Shown piece after piece: positions 8,618 through 17,303 of a DNA stretch of 63,389 nt. Position 1 is the first letter of the stretch. Each line of letters begins with the position of its first letter. Origin of the DNA: Phyllobacteriaceae bacterium UBA1940 (GTDB lineage Bacteria; Pseudomonadota; Alphaproteobacteria; Rhizobiales; Rhizobiaceae); contig DDFA01000086.1 of assembly GCA_002336975.1 (NCBI GenBank), positions 42,622 to 106,010 of the forward strand, in the 5' to 3' direction. Position numbers and translations under genes: made by a program. Below the pieces are notes generated by a model. That model saw nothing but the letters and a program-made list of their open reading frames with translations. It ran no database searches and had not been told where the DNA came from.

Positions 8618-9060
8618 TGGGCGACATCCGCGCCATGATCCGGGAAATCCTGTCCGAGGAAATCGCGGCCCTGCGCGCCGGTCTTGCCGGCGCGCCGCAG
8701 CAGGAGACGGTCAGGGTCGATTCGAGCCAGGACCTCACCGCTTTTGCGCTCTCGGTGCTCTCGCGTGCATCCGATCCCGCATTCGCCGCCGCCCTGCGGT
8801 CGGGGACGCTGACATTCACGCCGGTCGGCCCGGCCCAGGCCGTCGCCCGTCCGGCGCCGGCGGCGCAGCCGGCGCGGCTGGTCGCTTCCACGCCGGTCAG
8901 CACGCCCGAAATCAACAAATCGCTGATCACCGAACGCGACATTGCGGCGATCGCCGACGATGTCGGCCGGGTGCGGATCGGCAAGCGCAGCAGAATGACG
9001 CCGCTGGCTATCGACGAAGCCCGCCGTCGCCAGATCCGGGTTGAAAGGAGCCTCCAATGA
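8614..9060 (+). CDS. BMC-associated protein with N-terminal helix and TPLA-type tail
   Basis: This 148-residue protein has no catalytic domain that I recognise. It starts with an amphipathic helix, DIRAMIREILSEEIAALRAG, of the kind that targets cargo to shells. A low-complexity Pro/Ala linker follows (residues 70-100). It ends with ITERDIAAIADDVGRV and KRSRMTPLAIDEARRR. The last part resembles the short ITE...TPxAxDxA module found in several BMC enzymes and accessory proteins. It overlaps both neighbours by ATGA and sits inside the shell gene block. A cargo-organising or scaffolding role is inferred. Confidence 0.7.
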   Translation: MMGDIRAMIREILSEEIAALRAGLAGAPQQETVRVDSSQDLTAFALSVLSRASDPAFAAALRSGTLTFTPVGPAQAVARPAPAAQPARLVASTPVSTPEINKSLITERDIAAIADDVGRVRIGKRSRMTPLAIDEARRRQIRVERSLQ

Positions 9061-9311
9061 TTAGAGCGCGCGTCAGCGGCAGGCTCTGGTCCTCGCGCCA
9101 TGTCGGCGCCTTGCCGACGGGAGCCTTGCTGGAGGTCGAGACCGAGGCGGGCGCCAAGCTTGTCGCCTTCGATCCGCTCGGCTGCGCCATGGGCGAGGCC
9201 GTTCTGGTCACGCAGGGCTCGGTGGCCGCGTCCTACTTTCCGGACAAATCAGCTCCGATCGACGCCTTGATCATCGGTTCGATCGACGAACAGACAACCA
9301 AACGCAAATAA
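9057..9311 (+). CDS. BMC-P pentameric vertex protein (EutN/CcmL family)
   Basis: This 84-residue protein is of normal length for the family. The opening MIRARVSGRLWSS, the central VAFDPLGCAMGEAVLVTQGSVA and the closing DALIIGSID are the family's conserved blocks. Pentamers cap the vertices of the polyhedral shell. It is the only vertex gene in the window. Its start overlaps the previous stop (ATGA), so its level is tied to the operon. A well-spaced AAGGAG for the next gene follows directly. Confidence 0.93.
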   Translation: MIRARVSGRLWSSRHVGALPTGALLEVETEAGAKLVAFDPLGCAMGEAVLVTQGSVAASYFPDKSAPIDALIIGSIDEQTTKRK

Positions 9312-9323
9312 GGAGTTCCTCAA

Positions 9324-9605
9324 ATGGCAAATCTTGCGATCGGAATGATCGAAACCCGCGGCTACGTGCCGGCGCTGTCGGCGGCCGACGCCATGGTCAA
9401 GGCGGCGAACGTCGAAATCATCGCCCGCAACGAAGTCGGCGGCGGCCTGGTGTCGGTCGTCGTTCGCGGCGACGTCGGCGCGGTCAAGGCGGCCACCGAA
9501 GCCGGCGCGGAAGCGGCAGGTCAGGTCGGCGAAGTCACCGCCGTCCACGTCATCCCGCGGCCGCATCCCGACCTCAGCAAGCACTTCGAAGCGGTCAAGG
9601 GCTGA
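9324..9605 (+). CDS. BMC-H hexameric shell protein
   Basis: This 93-residue protein is a canonical single-domain BMC protein. [23 protein letters not shown] opens the fold, [20 protein letters not shown] contains the pore loop and following helix, and [11 protein letters not shown] closes the domain. Hexamers tile the facets and their central pores admit small substrates. It has its own strong AAGGAG ribosome site, fitting the high copy number that hexamers need. It is the only BMC-H in the window, which makes this a small shell set. Confidence 0.97.
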   Translation: MANLAIGMIETRGYVPALSAADAMVKAANVEIIARNEVGGGLVSVVVRGDVGAVKAATEAGAEAAGQVGEVTAVHVIPRPHPDLSKHFEAVKG

Positions 9606-9642
9606 TCGACGGTGAACGCCGCGGCCGCGAAAGGAAACGCAA

Positions 9643-10275
9643 ATGACTGAGGTTCGGGTCTATCTGCCGATCGAGAATCTGCAGCCTCAGTTTGCCGCCT
9701 ATCTCTCTTCGCCGACGCGGGCGAGAGGATACCCGCCTTTCGCCGGACAGCACTCGCTGATCATCGAGGTGTCGCCGGCGCTGGCCATCCACCGCGTCAC
9801 CGACCTGGCGCTGAAGACTGCGCCCGAGATGGAGCCGGGCATTCTTTACACCGAGCGCCAGTTCGGCCTTCTGGAGCTGCATGCGAGCGACATGGCCGAA
9901 CTGGAGGCCGCTGGAAACGCCATCCTGACGGGCATCGGGGCCAAGGCTGAAGACCAGTTGGCGCCGGAAATCCTCTATCACGACATTGTCGAGGACCTTT
10001 CGGACCAGCATGCCGTGATCTTGAACCGCTCGCGCGACGGGTCGCTGCTGGTGCCGGGCCTGGCGCTCCTGATCTACGAGATGACGCCGGCGCTGTTTGC
10101 CTGCGTCGCGGCCAACGAGGCCGAGAAGGCCGCGCCGGGGGCGACCATCAACGACGTGCAGATGATGGGCGCTACGGGACGCATTTTCATGTCCGGCTCG
10201 CTGGCCGACATGAAGACGGCGCGCGACACGATCACGCGCAAGCTCAAAGCCATCAAGGGACGTTCATCGAAATAG
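9643..10275 (+). CDS. BMC-T tandem-domain shell protein (second copy)
   Basis: This 210-residue protein is a second two-domain shell protein. The first half has VSPALAIHRVTDLALK and GILYTERQFGLLELHA. The second has LLIYEMTPALFACVAANEAEK and MMGATGRIFMSGS. It matches the 8006-8617 protein along its length but with clear differences, so the two trimers may form different pores. A good ribosome site (AAGGAAA) precedes ATG 9643. The gene ends the shell block; a short hairpin separates it from the transporter genes. Confidence 0.9.
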   Translation: MTEVRVYLPIENLQPQFAAYLSSPTRARGYPPFAGQHSLIIEVSPALAIHRVTDLALKTAPEMEPGILYTERQFGLLELHASDMAELEAAGNAILTGIGAKAEDQLAPEILYHDIVEDLSDQHAVILNRSRDGSLLVPGLALLIYEMTPALFACVAANEAEKAAPGATINDVQMMGATGRIFMSGSLADMKTARDTITRKLKAIKGRSSK

Positions 10276-10285
10276 GCATTCAATT

Positions 10286-10306
10286 GCCGGGCAGTGGAGG
10301 CCCGGC
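10286..10306 (+). terminator. Hairpin after the shell gene block
   Basis: GCCGGGC and GCCCGGC form a perfect 7-bp stem with a 7-base loop, 10 bp after the BMC-T stop and before the transporter binding-protein gene. No clear T-run follows. It could attenuate transcription or stabilise the 3' end of the shell mRNA. Confidence 0.45.
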
Positions 10307-10338
10307 TTCAACAGACGGAAATCACGGGAGGAAATGAC

Positions 10339-11367
10339 ATGAACCGGAAGAGCTTTATCAAGTCGTTCGCAGCCGCCTTGCTTTGTGCGTCCGCACTTGG
10401 CGCAGGCCATGCGGTCGCCGCGGACAACGATCCGTCCAAGGCGACGATCGAGGAAATCCGCGCCGGCGGCAAGAAGGCCTGCGATAGCGGCAAGAAATTC
10501 ACCATCGCCTACAGCCACTCGGTTTCGGAAGCCGCAATCGTCAAGCAGGTGCGCCATTTCGCCGACAAACGCGCCGGCGAGCTCGGTTGCGTCACCGTCA
10601 TGCACGACAATACCCAAGCCAACAATCTGGAACAGCAGATCAACGCCGTGCAGGGATGGGTCACGCTCGGCGTCGACGCCATCGTCGTCACGCCGATCGA
10701 TGAAAGCGCACTGAAACCGTTCCAGAAGCAGGCGCAGGCCAAGGGCATCAAATGGCTGACCTATCTCGGCACGATGGAAGGTTCGGACGGCTTTGTCGGC
10801 TTCGACCACGCCCAGTCCGGTCAGATCATCGGCAAGGCCGCGGTGGACTGGGTCAAGGCGAACAAGGTTGAGACGCCCAAGGCGCTGGTCACAACGCTGA
10901 CGGGTCTGCCGTCGATTGCGCCGCGCTGGAAAGAGGTTGAAAAGCTGTTCGCCGAGGCCGGGATCGAGATCGTCGCCGAGCAGGATTCGGCCGACCAGGC
11001 GTCCGGCCTGACGATCACCGAGACCGTGTTGAAACAGCATCCCGATCTCGACATCATCATCGGCCTCAACGATGACGCCGCCGTCGGCGCCAACCGCGCC
11101 GCGACCATCGCCAACATTCCCGCCGACAAGATCTTCATCGGGGGCCAGGACGGCTCGTTCGAAGGGCTTTCAGCCGTCAATGAAGGCGCGCGTTACAAGG
11201 CCAGCGCCGCGATCCTGATCAACGATCTGGGCGCAAACATTGTCGATCTCGCCCTCAATGCGGTGACCGGCGACGGTCCGAGCTTCGCCTATACGCCAAC
11301 GGTCCTGGCCAGCAAGGCGGATCAGGCTTTGCTTGACAAACTGATTGCCAACTACTCCAGCAAGTAG
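10339..11367 (+). CDS. ABC transporter periplasmic binding protein (sugar-type, Peripla_BP_4)
   Basis: This 342-residue protein starts with a Sec signal peptide (Lys/Arg, then SFAAALLCASALGAGHAVA, cleavage near residue 27). The mature part has the two-lobed layout of ribose/autoinducer-type binding proteins: FTIAYSHSVSEA, LGVDAIVVTPIDE, GFVGFDHAQSGQIIGK and IIGLNDDAAVGA. GGGAGG precedes ATG 10339. It feeds the RbsA/RbsC-like proteins that follow. The ligand is unknown. Since the operon continues with an amidase and kinases, an amide or amino alcohol is as likely as a sugar. Confidence 0.9.
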   Translation: MNRKSFIKSFAAALLCASALGAGHAVAADNDPSKATIEEIRAGGKKACDSGKKFTIAYSHSVSEAAIVKQVRHFADKRAGELGCVTVMHDNTQANNLEQQINAVQGWVTLGVDAIVVTPIDESALKPFQKQAQAKGIKWLTYLGTMEGSDGFVGFDHAQSGQIIGKAAVDWVKANKVETPKALVTTLTGLPSIAPRWKEVEKLFAEAGIEIVAEQDSADQASGLTITETVLKQHPDLDIIIGLNDDAAVGANRAATIANIPADKIFIGGQDGSFEGLSAVNEGARYKASAAILINDLGANIVDLALNAVTGDGPSFAYTPTVLASKADQALLDKLIANYSSK

Positions 11368-11377
11368 GAGCATTGGA

Positions 11378-11401
11378 GGTGCGGGCCTCACGGCCCGCAC
11401 C
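11378..11401 (+). terminator. Hairpin between binding protein and ATPase genes
   Basis: GGTGCGGGCC and GGCCCGCACC form a perfect 10-bp stem with a TCAC loop, followed by TTCATTTTC. It lies 10 bp after the binding-protein stop. Such partial terminators commonly let the binding protein be made in excess over the membrane components. Confidence 0.7.
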
Positions 11402-11414
11402 TTCATTTTCGGGC

Positions 11415-12941
11415 ATGACCATGAGCGCTGAAATCATACGGATTTCCGGACTGCGGAAATCCTACGGGCCGATCGAAGTCCTGAAGGGCGTTGAACTCGC
11501 TTTCAACGGCGGCGAGGTTCATGCCTTCATCGGCGCCAACGGCGCAGGCAAGTCGACGTTGCTTGGCTGCCTGTCGGGCGCGGTCGCTCCGACATCGGGA
11601 TCGATCCGGATCAATGGCGAAGAGTTTTCGAGGCTCACGCCGCGGGGCGCGATCCAGCACGGCATCGGCATCATCTACCAGCATTTCCAGGTGATCGAGG
11701 GACTGACGGTCGCCGACAATATTTTTCTCGGCAACGAGTTGCGCCGTTTCGGCGCCGTCAACCAGAAGGCCCAGGTTGAGCAGTCCCGGGCGCTGCTGGC
11801 GCGGCTCGGCTCGAACATCGATCCGAAAACGCTGCTCGACAATCTTTCGATCGGCGAACGCCAGATCGTCGAGATTGCCCGTGCGCTGCATCTTCATCCC
11901 AGGGTGCTGATTCTCGACGAACCGACGGCGGCGCTGTCCGACCGCGAGATGGAAGCGCTGCACGAAGTGGTGCGCCAATTGGCCAAGCAGGAAGGCCTCG
12001 CGATTGTCTATGTGACGCACCTGCTCGATGAAATCGCCAAGATCGCCGATGTGGTGACGATCCTGCGTGATGGCGCGATCGTGTGGACCAGACCGGCAAG
12101 GGCTGCGCCGGTCGCCGACATTGCGCGCGCAATTGCGCCGCGACCTGAAGGTCAAGGCGGCCCGCGCCATAAGGCTAGGCTCGGCAATGTGGTCGTGAGC
12201 CTGAAAGACTACCGGTCAGACTTCACCGGGCCGGTCGATCTCGATCTCAAACAGGGGGAGATCGTCGGCCTCTACGGGCTTCTGGGGGCCGGCCGCACGG
12301 ATCTGCTTGAAAGCCTAGTCGGCGCGCGCGGCCATGCCGGAGGCGAATTCCGCCTTGGCGGCAAGCCGGTCCGTATCGGTGGTCCGGACGCCGCGCTGGC
12401 AGAGGGCGTCGCGCTGGTGGCGTCGGATCGTAACGAACAGAGCCTATTTGGCGAACTGACCGCACTCGACAATCTGCTGATGCCGCATTTCGCCGGCCTG
12501 GCTCGCAAACGCGCGACGCAGATCAGCCTGTTCGACCAGATGGCCGGCGCGCTGAACCTGTCGCCGCGAAATCCGGCGCTGGCCGGCAATCGCTTCAGCG
12601 GCGGCAACGCGCAGAAGCTGGTCATGGGCCGCTGGCTGCTGCCCGATGTCGGCACCCGGGTTCTGTTGCTCGACGAGCCGACGCAAGGCGTCGACATCGG
12701 CGCGCGCGAGGACCTCTATCGGTTGCTGTTCCGGTTCGCCGAAAATGGGGGCGCGGTGCTCGTCGCCTCGTCCGATCCCGCCGAAATCGTGTCGATTTCG
12801 GACCGTGTCCTGATCCTCGCCCACGGCAGGCAGATCACTTTGCTGGAAGGCGATTTTCATGAAGATGAGATTGTGCAGCTAGCCCATCAAAGCAAATCCG
12901 GCATCGGCGCGCCCCGTGCACATGCCGCGGCCGCGGAGTAG
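11415..12941 (+). CDS. ABC transporter ATP-binding protein, two nucleotide-binding domains (RbsA-like)
   Basis: This 508-residue protein is a fused double ATPase of the CUT2 type. Domain 1 has Walker A GANGAGKST, the signature LSIGERQ and Walker B LILDEPTAALSD. Domain 2 is degenerate at Walker A (GLLGAGRTD) but has FSGGNAQK and LLLDEPTQGVDIGA, as in RbsA. It powers import with the adjacent permease. ATG 11415 or ATG 11421 (two residues shorter) can start it; neither has a strong ribosome site. Confidence 0.92.
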   Translation: MTMSAEIIRISGLRKSYGPIEVLKGVELAFNGGEVHAFIGANGAGKSTLLGCLSGAVAPTSGSIRINGEEFSRLTPRGAIQHGIGIIYQHFQVIEGLTVADNIFLGNELRRFGAVNQKAQVEQSRALLARLGSNIDPKTLLDNLSIGERQIVEIARALHLHPRVLILDEPTAALSDREMEALHEVVRQLAKQEGLAIVYVTHLLDEIAKIADVVTILRDGAIVWTRPARAAPVADIARAIAPRPEGQGGPRHKARLGNVVVSLKDYRSDFTGPVDLDLKQGEIVGLYGLLGAGRTDLLESLVGARGHAGGEFRLGGKPVRIGGPDAALAEGVALVASDRNEQSLFGELTALDNLLMPHFAGLARKRATQISLFDQMAGALNLSPRNPALAGNRFSGGNAQKLVMGRWLLPDVGTRVLLLDEPTQGVDIGAREDLYRLLFRFAENGGAVLVASSDPAEIVSISDRVLILAHGRQITLLEGDFHEDEIVQLAHQSKSGIGAPRAHAAAAE

Positions 12942-12946
12942 GAACA

Positions 12947-13921
12947 ATGTCACATGCAAACGCCTCGCCGGTCGCAAACGGCAAATCCGCAACCAGCTAC
13001 GGGGCGCTGTTCTCCGCTGCGGCCCTGCCGCTCGCCGTCGCGCTGCTGGCGATCTTCTTCTACCTCAAGTCGCCGGTCTTCCTGACCCTGGGCAACTGGA
13101 TCAGCATTTCGGTTCAGATCGCCGCGCTGATGACGATTTCGATACCGTTCGCGATCCTGCTGATGGCCGGCAAGGTCGATCTCAGCGTCGGCTCGATGGT
13201 GGGCCTGTCCGGCGTCGTCGCCGGCCTGATGTTCCCGCATCTCGGCATTGCCGGAACGGTGATATTCACGCTTGGCGTCGGCCTTGCCATCGGCCTGATC
13301 AGCGGTTTCCTCGTCGGCTACATCGGCATGAGTCCGATCATCGTGACGCTCGGCGCGCTGACCTTCATGCGCGGTCTGGCGCAATGGCTGTCACCGACGC
13401 CGCTATTCGGCTTTCCCGAAGCTTTCACCTATATCGGTTACGGACAGCTGTTCGGCCTGCCGATCCTGACCTGGATCATGCTCGCCGTGCTGTGCGCCGG
13501 CGTCTATGTCATGGCGCGCACGCCGCTTGGCCGCCACACGGTGGCGATCGGCGTCAATGAACGCGCCGCCTATCTCGTTGGCATTCGCGTCAAGCTGACC
13601 GTGATGCTGCTGTACGGCGTGGTAGGCCTCGGCGCGGCGCTGGCGGGCCTGATGACCATTGCGCGCATCAATTCCGCGCCGTCCGGCACACTTGGCATTG
13701 CGGTCGAACTGAGCGTGCTGACGGCCGTCCTGCTGGGCGGCATTCCGTTCACTGGCGGCAAGGGTTCGCTCTTGCGCGTCGCGCTTGGCGTGTGGCTGCT
13801 CGGCATGTTGTCGAACGGCCTCATCCTGATGAACGTGCCGACGGAAGCGAGCCTGATGATCACCGGCCTGGTGCTGGTGCTGGCCGCCGGTCTCGACGTG
13901 CTTCGTACGCGCAGGGGCTGA
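12947..13921 (+). CDS. ABC transporter permease (RbsC-like)
   Basis: This 324-residue, strongly hydrophobic protein has about eight to ten membrane segments. It carries the family landmarks ILLMAGKVDLSVGSMVGLSG (residues 65-84), GMSPIIVTLGALTFMRG and GGIPFTGGKGS. It starts five bases after the ATPase stop and ends two bases before the amidase start, so transport and hydrolysis are translated from one message. As a single permease gene it probably acts as a homodimer. Confidence 0.92.
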   Translation: MSHANASPVANGKSATSYGALFSAAALPLAVALLAIFFYLKSPVFLTLGNWISISVQIAALMTISIPFAILLMAGKVDLSVGSMVGLSGVVAGLMFPHLGIAGTVIFTLGVGLAIGLISGFLVGYIGMSPIIVTLGALTFMRGLAQWLSPTPLFGFPEAFTYIGYGQLFGLPILTWIMLAVLCAGVYVMARTPLGRHTVAIGVNERAAYLVGIRVKLTVMLLYGVVGLGAALAGLMTIARINSAPSGTLGIAVELSVLTAVLLGGIPFTGGKGSLLRVALGVWLLGMLSNGLILMNVPTEASLMITGLVLVLAAGLDVLRTRRG

Positions 13922-13923
13922 CC

Positions 13924-15345
13924 ATGACCGGCATCACGCTCGAACATCTGTCGCGGCTGAAACTCGGCGAATTGCTCGACGGCTACCGCAAGCTCGACAT
14001 CGACCCGGTCGAGATCATGGACGTTACGCTGGCCCAGGTGGACGCGGTCAACGGCCAGATCAACGCGCTCTATGACGTCCGGCGCGAGGCCGCGCTGGAA
14101 GAGGCAGGTCTGGCGGCGCAACGCTATCGCAACGGCAGGCCGCGCGGCCTGCTCGATGGCGTGCCGGTCACCATCAAGGATTCCGTTCATGCGGTCGGCA
14201 TGACATGGCATCACGGTTCGAGCATCCATGGCGACGGCGTTGTCGGCAAGGTCGACGCACCGCCGACCGAGCGGCTGAAGTCGCACGGCGCCGTCATTAT
14301 CGCAAAATGCACGATGCCGGATTTCGGCCTTTCCGGCTCGGGCGTCAGTTCCTATCACGGCATCGTGCGCAACCCCTGGGGTCTCGACTGGAACCCGGGC
14401 GGGTCGAGCGCCGGCGCCGGCGCGTCCCTTGCCGCGGGCATCGGCATGATGTCGGTCGGCTCCGATATCGCCGGATCCGTGCGCCTGCCGGCAAGCCATT
14501 GCGGCCTGGCGGCGCTGAAGCCGACGCAGGGCATGATCCCGCATACGCCGGCGTCCGATGTGCGCTCGGCCGGGCCGATGACGCGTCACGCGGCCGATCT
14601 TGAACTGCTGCTGCGCGCGCTGGGCGGAGTCCACCGCGACGACCGCTTTTCCGTGCCGGTGACCGACAACGCGGACAGTTTGAGTTCCGCCAGGGTCGCG
14701 GTCTATCGCGATTTCGGATTTGGTCCCGCCGTGGAGCCGGCCGTGCTTGCCGTGCTGGATCACGCCATGCGCGCGCTCGAGCCGCTGGTGGGGTCTGTCG
14801 AGGCGCACGCCGCCCCTTATGATTTTGACGCCTATGCGCCAATCGACGACACGTTCAAGCTGCGCGGCTGGCGTGAACATGCGTCGGTCGCGCCACAGCG
14901 ACGCGCCGCCACGCCGGGCCAATTGCTCGACTGGTTCGCCGAGGCCGAGCATTGGGACGCTTCGCGCATCGCTTTGTTCGAGGCCGGCGTTGCGCGCGGC
15001 GTCGCCCAGACCAACAGGCTGATGGACGATGCCGAATTCCTGCTGACGCCGGTGATGCCGGTGGTGAATTTCGCGGCCGAGGAGCGCGGGCCCGACAGGT
15101 CTGTGCCGCTGCGCCACTGCACATTCACAGCCATGTTCAACCAGTCAGGTCATCCCGCGGTCTCCATCCGTGGCGGTTTTGACGCACGCGGCCTGCCGGT
15201 TGGCGTGCAACTCGTCGCGCGGCGGTTCGACGATGTGCGGCTGTGCCGTCTGGCGGCGGCGCTGGAGGCGCGGCTGGCGTCGATCGCCGGCGCGGCGGAA
15301 AACTGGCCGCTGACGCCGCGCAAACTCGCGGAGGCCGCAACGTGA
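13924..15345 (+). CDS. Amidase-signature hydrolase in the BMC operon
   Basis: This 473-residue protein is an amidase-signature enzyme. The Ser-cisSer-Lys triad is visible: Lys in VPVTIKDS near residue 83, cis-Ser in NPGGSSAGAGAS and the nucleophile in GSDIAGSVRLPAS. The usual GGS before the nucleophile is AGS here. The enzyme hydrolyses a C-N amide bond, releasing an amine and an acid. It lies between the importer and two amino-alcohol-kinase-like genes, so hydrolysis of an imported amide to feed the kinases is the simplest reading. GatA, AtzF and indoleacetamide hydrolase share the fold, so the substrate is open. Confidence 0.85.
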   Translation: MTGITLEHLSRLKLGELLDGYRKLDIDPVEIMDVTLAQVDAVNGQINALYDVRREAALEEAGLAAQRYRNGRPRGLLDGVPVTIKDSVHAVGMTWHHGSSIHGDGVVGKVDAPPTERLKSHGAVIIAKCTMPDFGLSGSGVSSYHGIVRNPWGLDWNPGGSSAGAGASLAAGIGMMSVGSDIAGSVRLPASHCGLAALKPTQGMIPHTPASDVRSAGPMTRHAADLELLLRALGGVHRDDRFSVPVTDNADSLSSARVAVYRDFGFGPAVEPAVLAVLDHAMRALEPLVGSVEAHAAPYDFDAYAPIDDTFKLRGWREHASVAPQRRAATPGQLLDWFAEAEHWDASRIALFEAGVARGVAQTNRLMDDAEFLLTPVMPVVNFAAEERGPDRSVPLRHCTFTAMFNQSGHPAVSIRGGFDARGLPVGVQLVARRFDDVRLCRLAAALEARLASIAGAAENWPLTPRKLAEAAT

Positions 15346-16286
15346 CAAACGCGGCCGACCGCCACGCCCTCGTCCGCAGCCGCGCAGAGCAAAGGCTTGG
15401 CGGGACGCTCGACGCGTTTGAAAGCCCGCTGACGGTGCTGGCTTCGCCCGCCTGGCGTGGCATCGAAGCCGACATCTGGCTCGCCAGACGCGGCGGACAG
15501 GCGGAAATCTACAAACACTATCATCCCGATACCGACCACTATGTCGATGCGCGCGCCGCCATTGCCGCAGCCCGCCAGGCCGGCGAACTTGGGGCCGGAC
15601 CGCAAGTGCTCGACAGTTGGGATGGTGACGGCCTGTTCGTCATGGAACATCTGGGCGAAGGCTGGCGGGCCGGCGGCCTGCACGATAGCGCCAGGGTTGA
15701 GACCCGCGCCGCCATTGTCGCGGCCAAGAAACGTTTCCGGTCGGGCGCCGCGCTGCCGCGCGACGGCGACATCTTTGCCGAAATCCGCGTGGCCCACCGG
15801 GCCTGTGTCGACCATGGCGCGAACCTGCCGCGCAATATCGCCGCTTTTCTCGATTTCGCCGGCAGAGCGGAGGCCGCGATGGCCGATATCAAGATTGAAC
15901 ATGCGCCATGCCACCGCGACGGCAATACCGCCAACTGGATGATCGGCCCCGGCGGCAGGGTGCTGCTGGTCGATTACGATCTGTCGGCCAATGGCGACCC
16001 CTACGAGGATATCGGCTTTAACCTGACCGAACTGTTCGAGCGCGAGGCCGAAGCGCGCGACGGTTTTGCCGAATGGACGGGCTGCTTCGATGAGGCGCTG
16101 TTCCAGCGGGCCATGGTCTACGGCATTCTGGACGATCTGCGATGGGCTCTTGTAGCCCAGGCGATGGCGGCCAGATCCGAACGCAAGACGCTGGAATTCG
16201 CCAAATACGCGTCCTGGCGGCTGATGCGCTACGAAACGAATTCGCAAAACTCGAGCGCGGCCGACCGGCTGCGACGTCTGGCCTGA
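15342..16286 (+). CDS. Choline/ethanolamine-kinase-like phosphotransferase
   Basis: This 314-residue protein has an APH-fold kinase catalytic loop, APCHRDGNTANWMI, and a metal site, LLVDYDLSANGDPYEDIG. The combination is typical of choline/ethanolamine kinases. Translation starts at GTG 15342, overlapping the amidase stop as GTGA. The N-lobe ATP-binding Lys appears as AEIYKHY near residue 48. It would phosphorylate a small alcohol. The Asp-to-Tyr context and the HRD (rather than HND) loop differ from the neighbouring kinase, so the pair probably have different substrates or one has diverged. Confidence 0.75.
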   Translation: MTNAADRHALVRSRAEQRLGGTLDAFESPLTVLASPAWRGIEADIWLARRGGQAEIYKHYHPDTDHYVDARAAIAAARQAGELGAGPQVLDSWDGDGLFVMEHLGEGWRAGGLHDSARVETRAAIVAAKKRFRSGAALPRDGDIFAEIRVAHRACVDHGANLPRNIAAFLDFAGRAEAAMADIKIEHAPCHRDGNTANWMIGPGGRVLLVDYDLSANGDPYEDIGFNLTELFEREAEARDGFAEWTGCFDEALFQRAMVYGILDDLRWALVAQAMAARSERKTLEFAKYASWRLMRYETNSQNSSAADRLRRLA

Positions 16287-16300
16287 TCGGGGAGGAGAAG

Positions 16301-17227
16301 ATGTCCACCGCCACGACACAACAGGTCGACGCCGCAATTGCCGCCGTGCCGGGCTGGGACATGGCCAAAGTCACCAGACGACCGCTTGTCGGCGGCCTGC
16401 TCAACTCGAACTGGCTCGTCAATCACGACGGTGAAGACTATTTCCTGAAAGTCTTCGGCGTCGGAACCGACAAGTTCGTCAACCGCCAGCTGTCCTTCGA
16501 CGCGGCCACCAAGGCCAACGCCATCGGCATTGCGCCAAAGGTCGAGTTTTTCAGCCTCGACAAGGGCGCGGAGATCATCGAGTTCCTGCACGGCTATCGC
16601 GCCTCGACCAATGCCGACTTTGCCCGCAAGGACTTTCTCTCTGGCGTCATCAGCCTCTATCGTCGGTTCAACGCCTGCGAACGCCTGCCGGTGACAAAAG
16701 ACGTGTTCGCGATGACCGATGAGCACATTGAACAGGGCGAGGCGTTGGGTGCGATCCGGCCGGCCGATTTTGCCTGGCTGGCGCACCAGTATGACCGCGC
16801 TAAGCAGGCCTTCTTTGCGTCGGGTCTCGATATCGTGCCCTGCCACAACGATCCGATGCCGGGCAATTTCATGGTCCGGCTCGACGCCGACGATCGGATC
16901 ACCGACATGAAGCTGATCGACTTCGAATTCGCCTCCAACAATGAGCGCGCCTACGAGATCGGCGTCTTTGTCGGCGAAGTGTTTGTCGACGAGGAAACGA
17001 CGCTGGAACTGATCGAGCAATATTACGGCTCGGTGCGCCGGGATCTGGTCGCCCGCGTCTGGGTGGCGCGCGCCGTCGCGGATATGAAATGGGGGTCGTG
17101 GGCGGTCCAGCAACGGCAGATGTCCGACTGGGATTTTGACTATCAGAAATACGGCATCTGGAAATATGCGCGGGCGCGAAAATTGTTCGACGACCCGCGC
17201 TGGAACGACTGGCTGCGCCAGATCTGA
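16301..17227 (+). CDS. Choline/ethanolamine/aminopropanol kinase family protein
   Basis: This 308-residue protein shows the choline/ethanolamine kinase family pattern. LNSNWLVNHDGEDYFLKVFG is the nucleotide-binding strand with its Lys. VPCHNDPMPGNFM is the catalytic loop and LIDFEFASNNERAYEIG binds metal. In the mycobacterial RMM microcompartment a kinase of this family phosphorylates 1-amino-2-propanol before a phospho-lyase makes propanal. The same role here is likely because a class III PLP enzyme and acylating aldehyde dehydrogenase are in the same locus. GGGGAGGAG precedes ATG 16301. This is the strongest candidate for the pathway kinase. Confidence 0.82.
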   Translation: MSTATTQQVDAAIAAVPGWDMAKVTRRPLVGGLLNSNWLVNHDGEDYFLKVFGVGTDKFVNRQLSFDAATKANAIGIAPKVEFFSLDKGAEIIEFLHGYRASTNADFARKDFLSGVISLYRRFNACERLPVTKDVFAMTDEHIEQGEALGAIRPADFAWLAHQYDRAKQAFFASGLDIVPCHNDPMPGNFMVRLDADDRITDMKLIDFEFASNNERAYEIGVFVGEVFVDEETTLELIEQYYGSVRRDLVARVWVARAVADMKWGSWAVQQRQMSDWDFDYQKYGIWKYARARKLFDDPRWNDWLRQI

Positions 17228-17303
17228 GTAAGGCACACATCGAACGACGGCTTCGGCGCACCCGCGCCGGGGACGGGGACGTTTTGCCGAAAGGGAGGTT
17301 GAG

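Noticed and set aside
13570..15117. 515-residue open frame on the minus strand
   Set aside because: It is antisense to the permease and amidase of the BMC operon, whose motifs are intact. It is a GC-driven shadow.
17228..17303. A small-subunit gene for the dimethylformamidase-like protein
   Set aside because: Only 76 bases separate the kinase and the large subunit, too few for the small subunit of about 130 residues.
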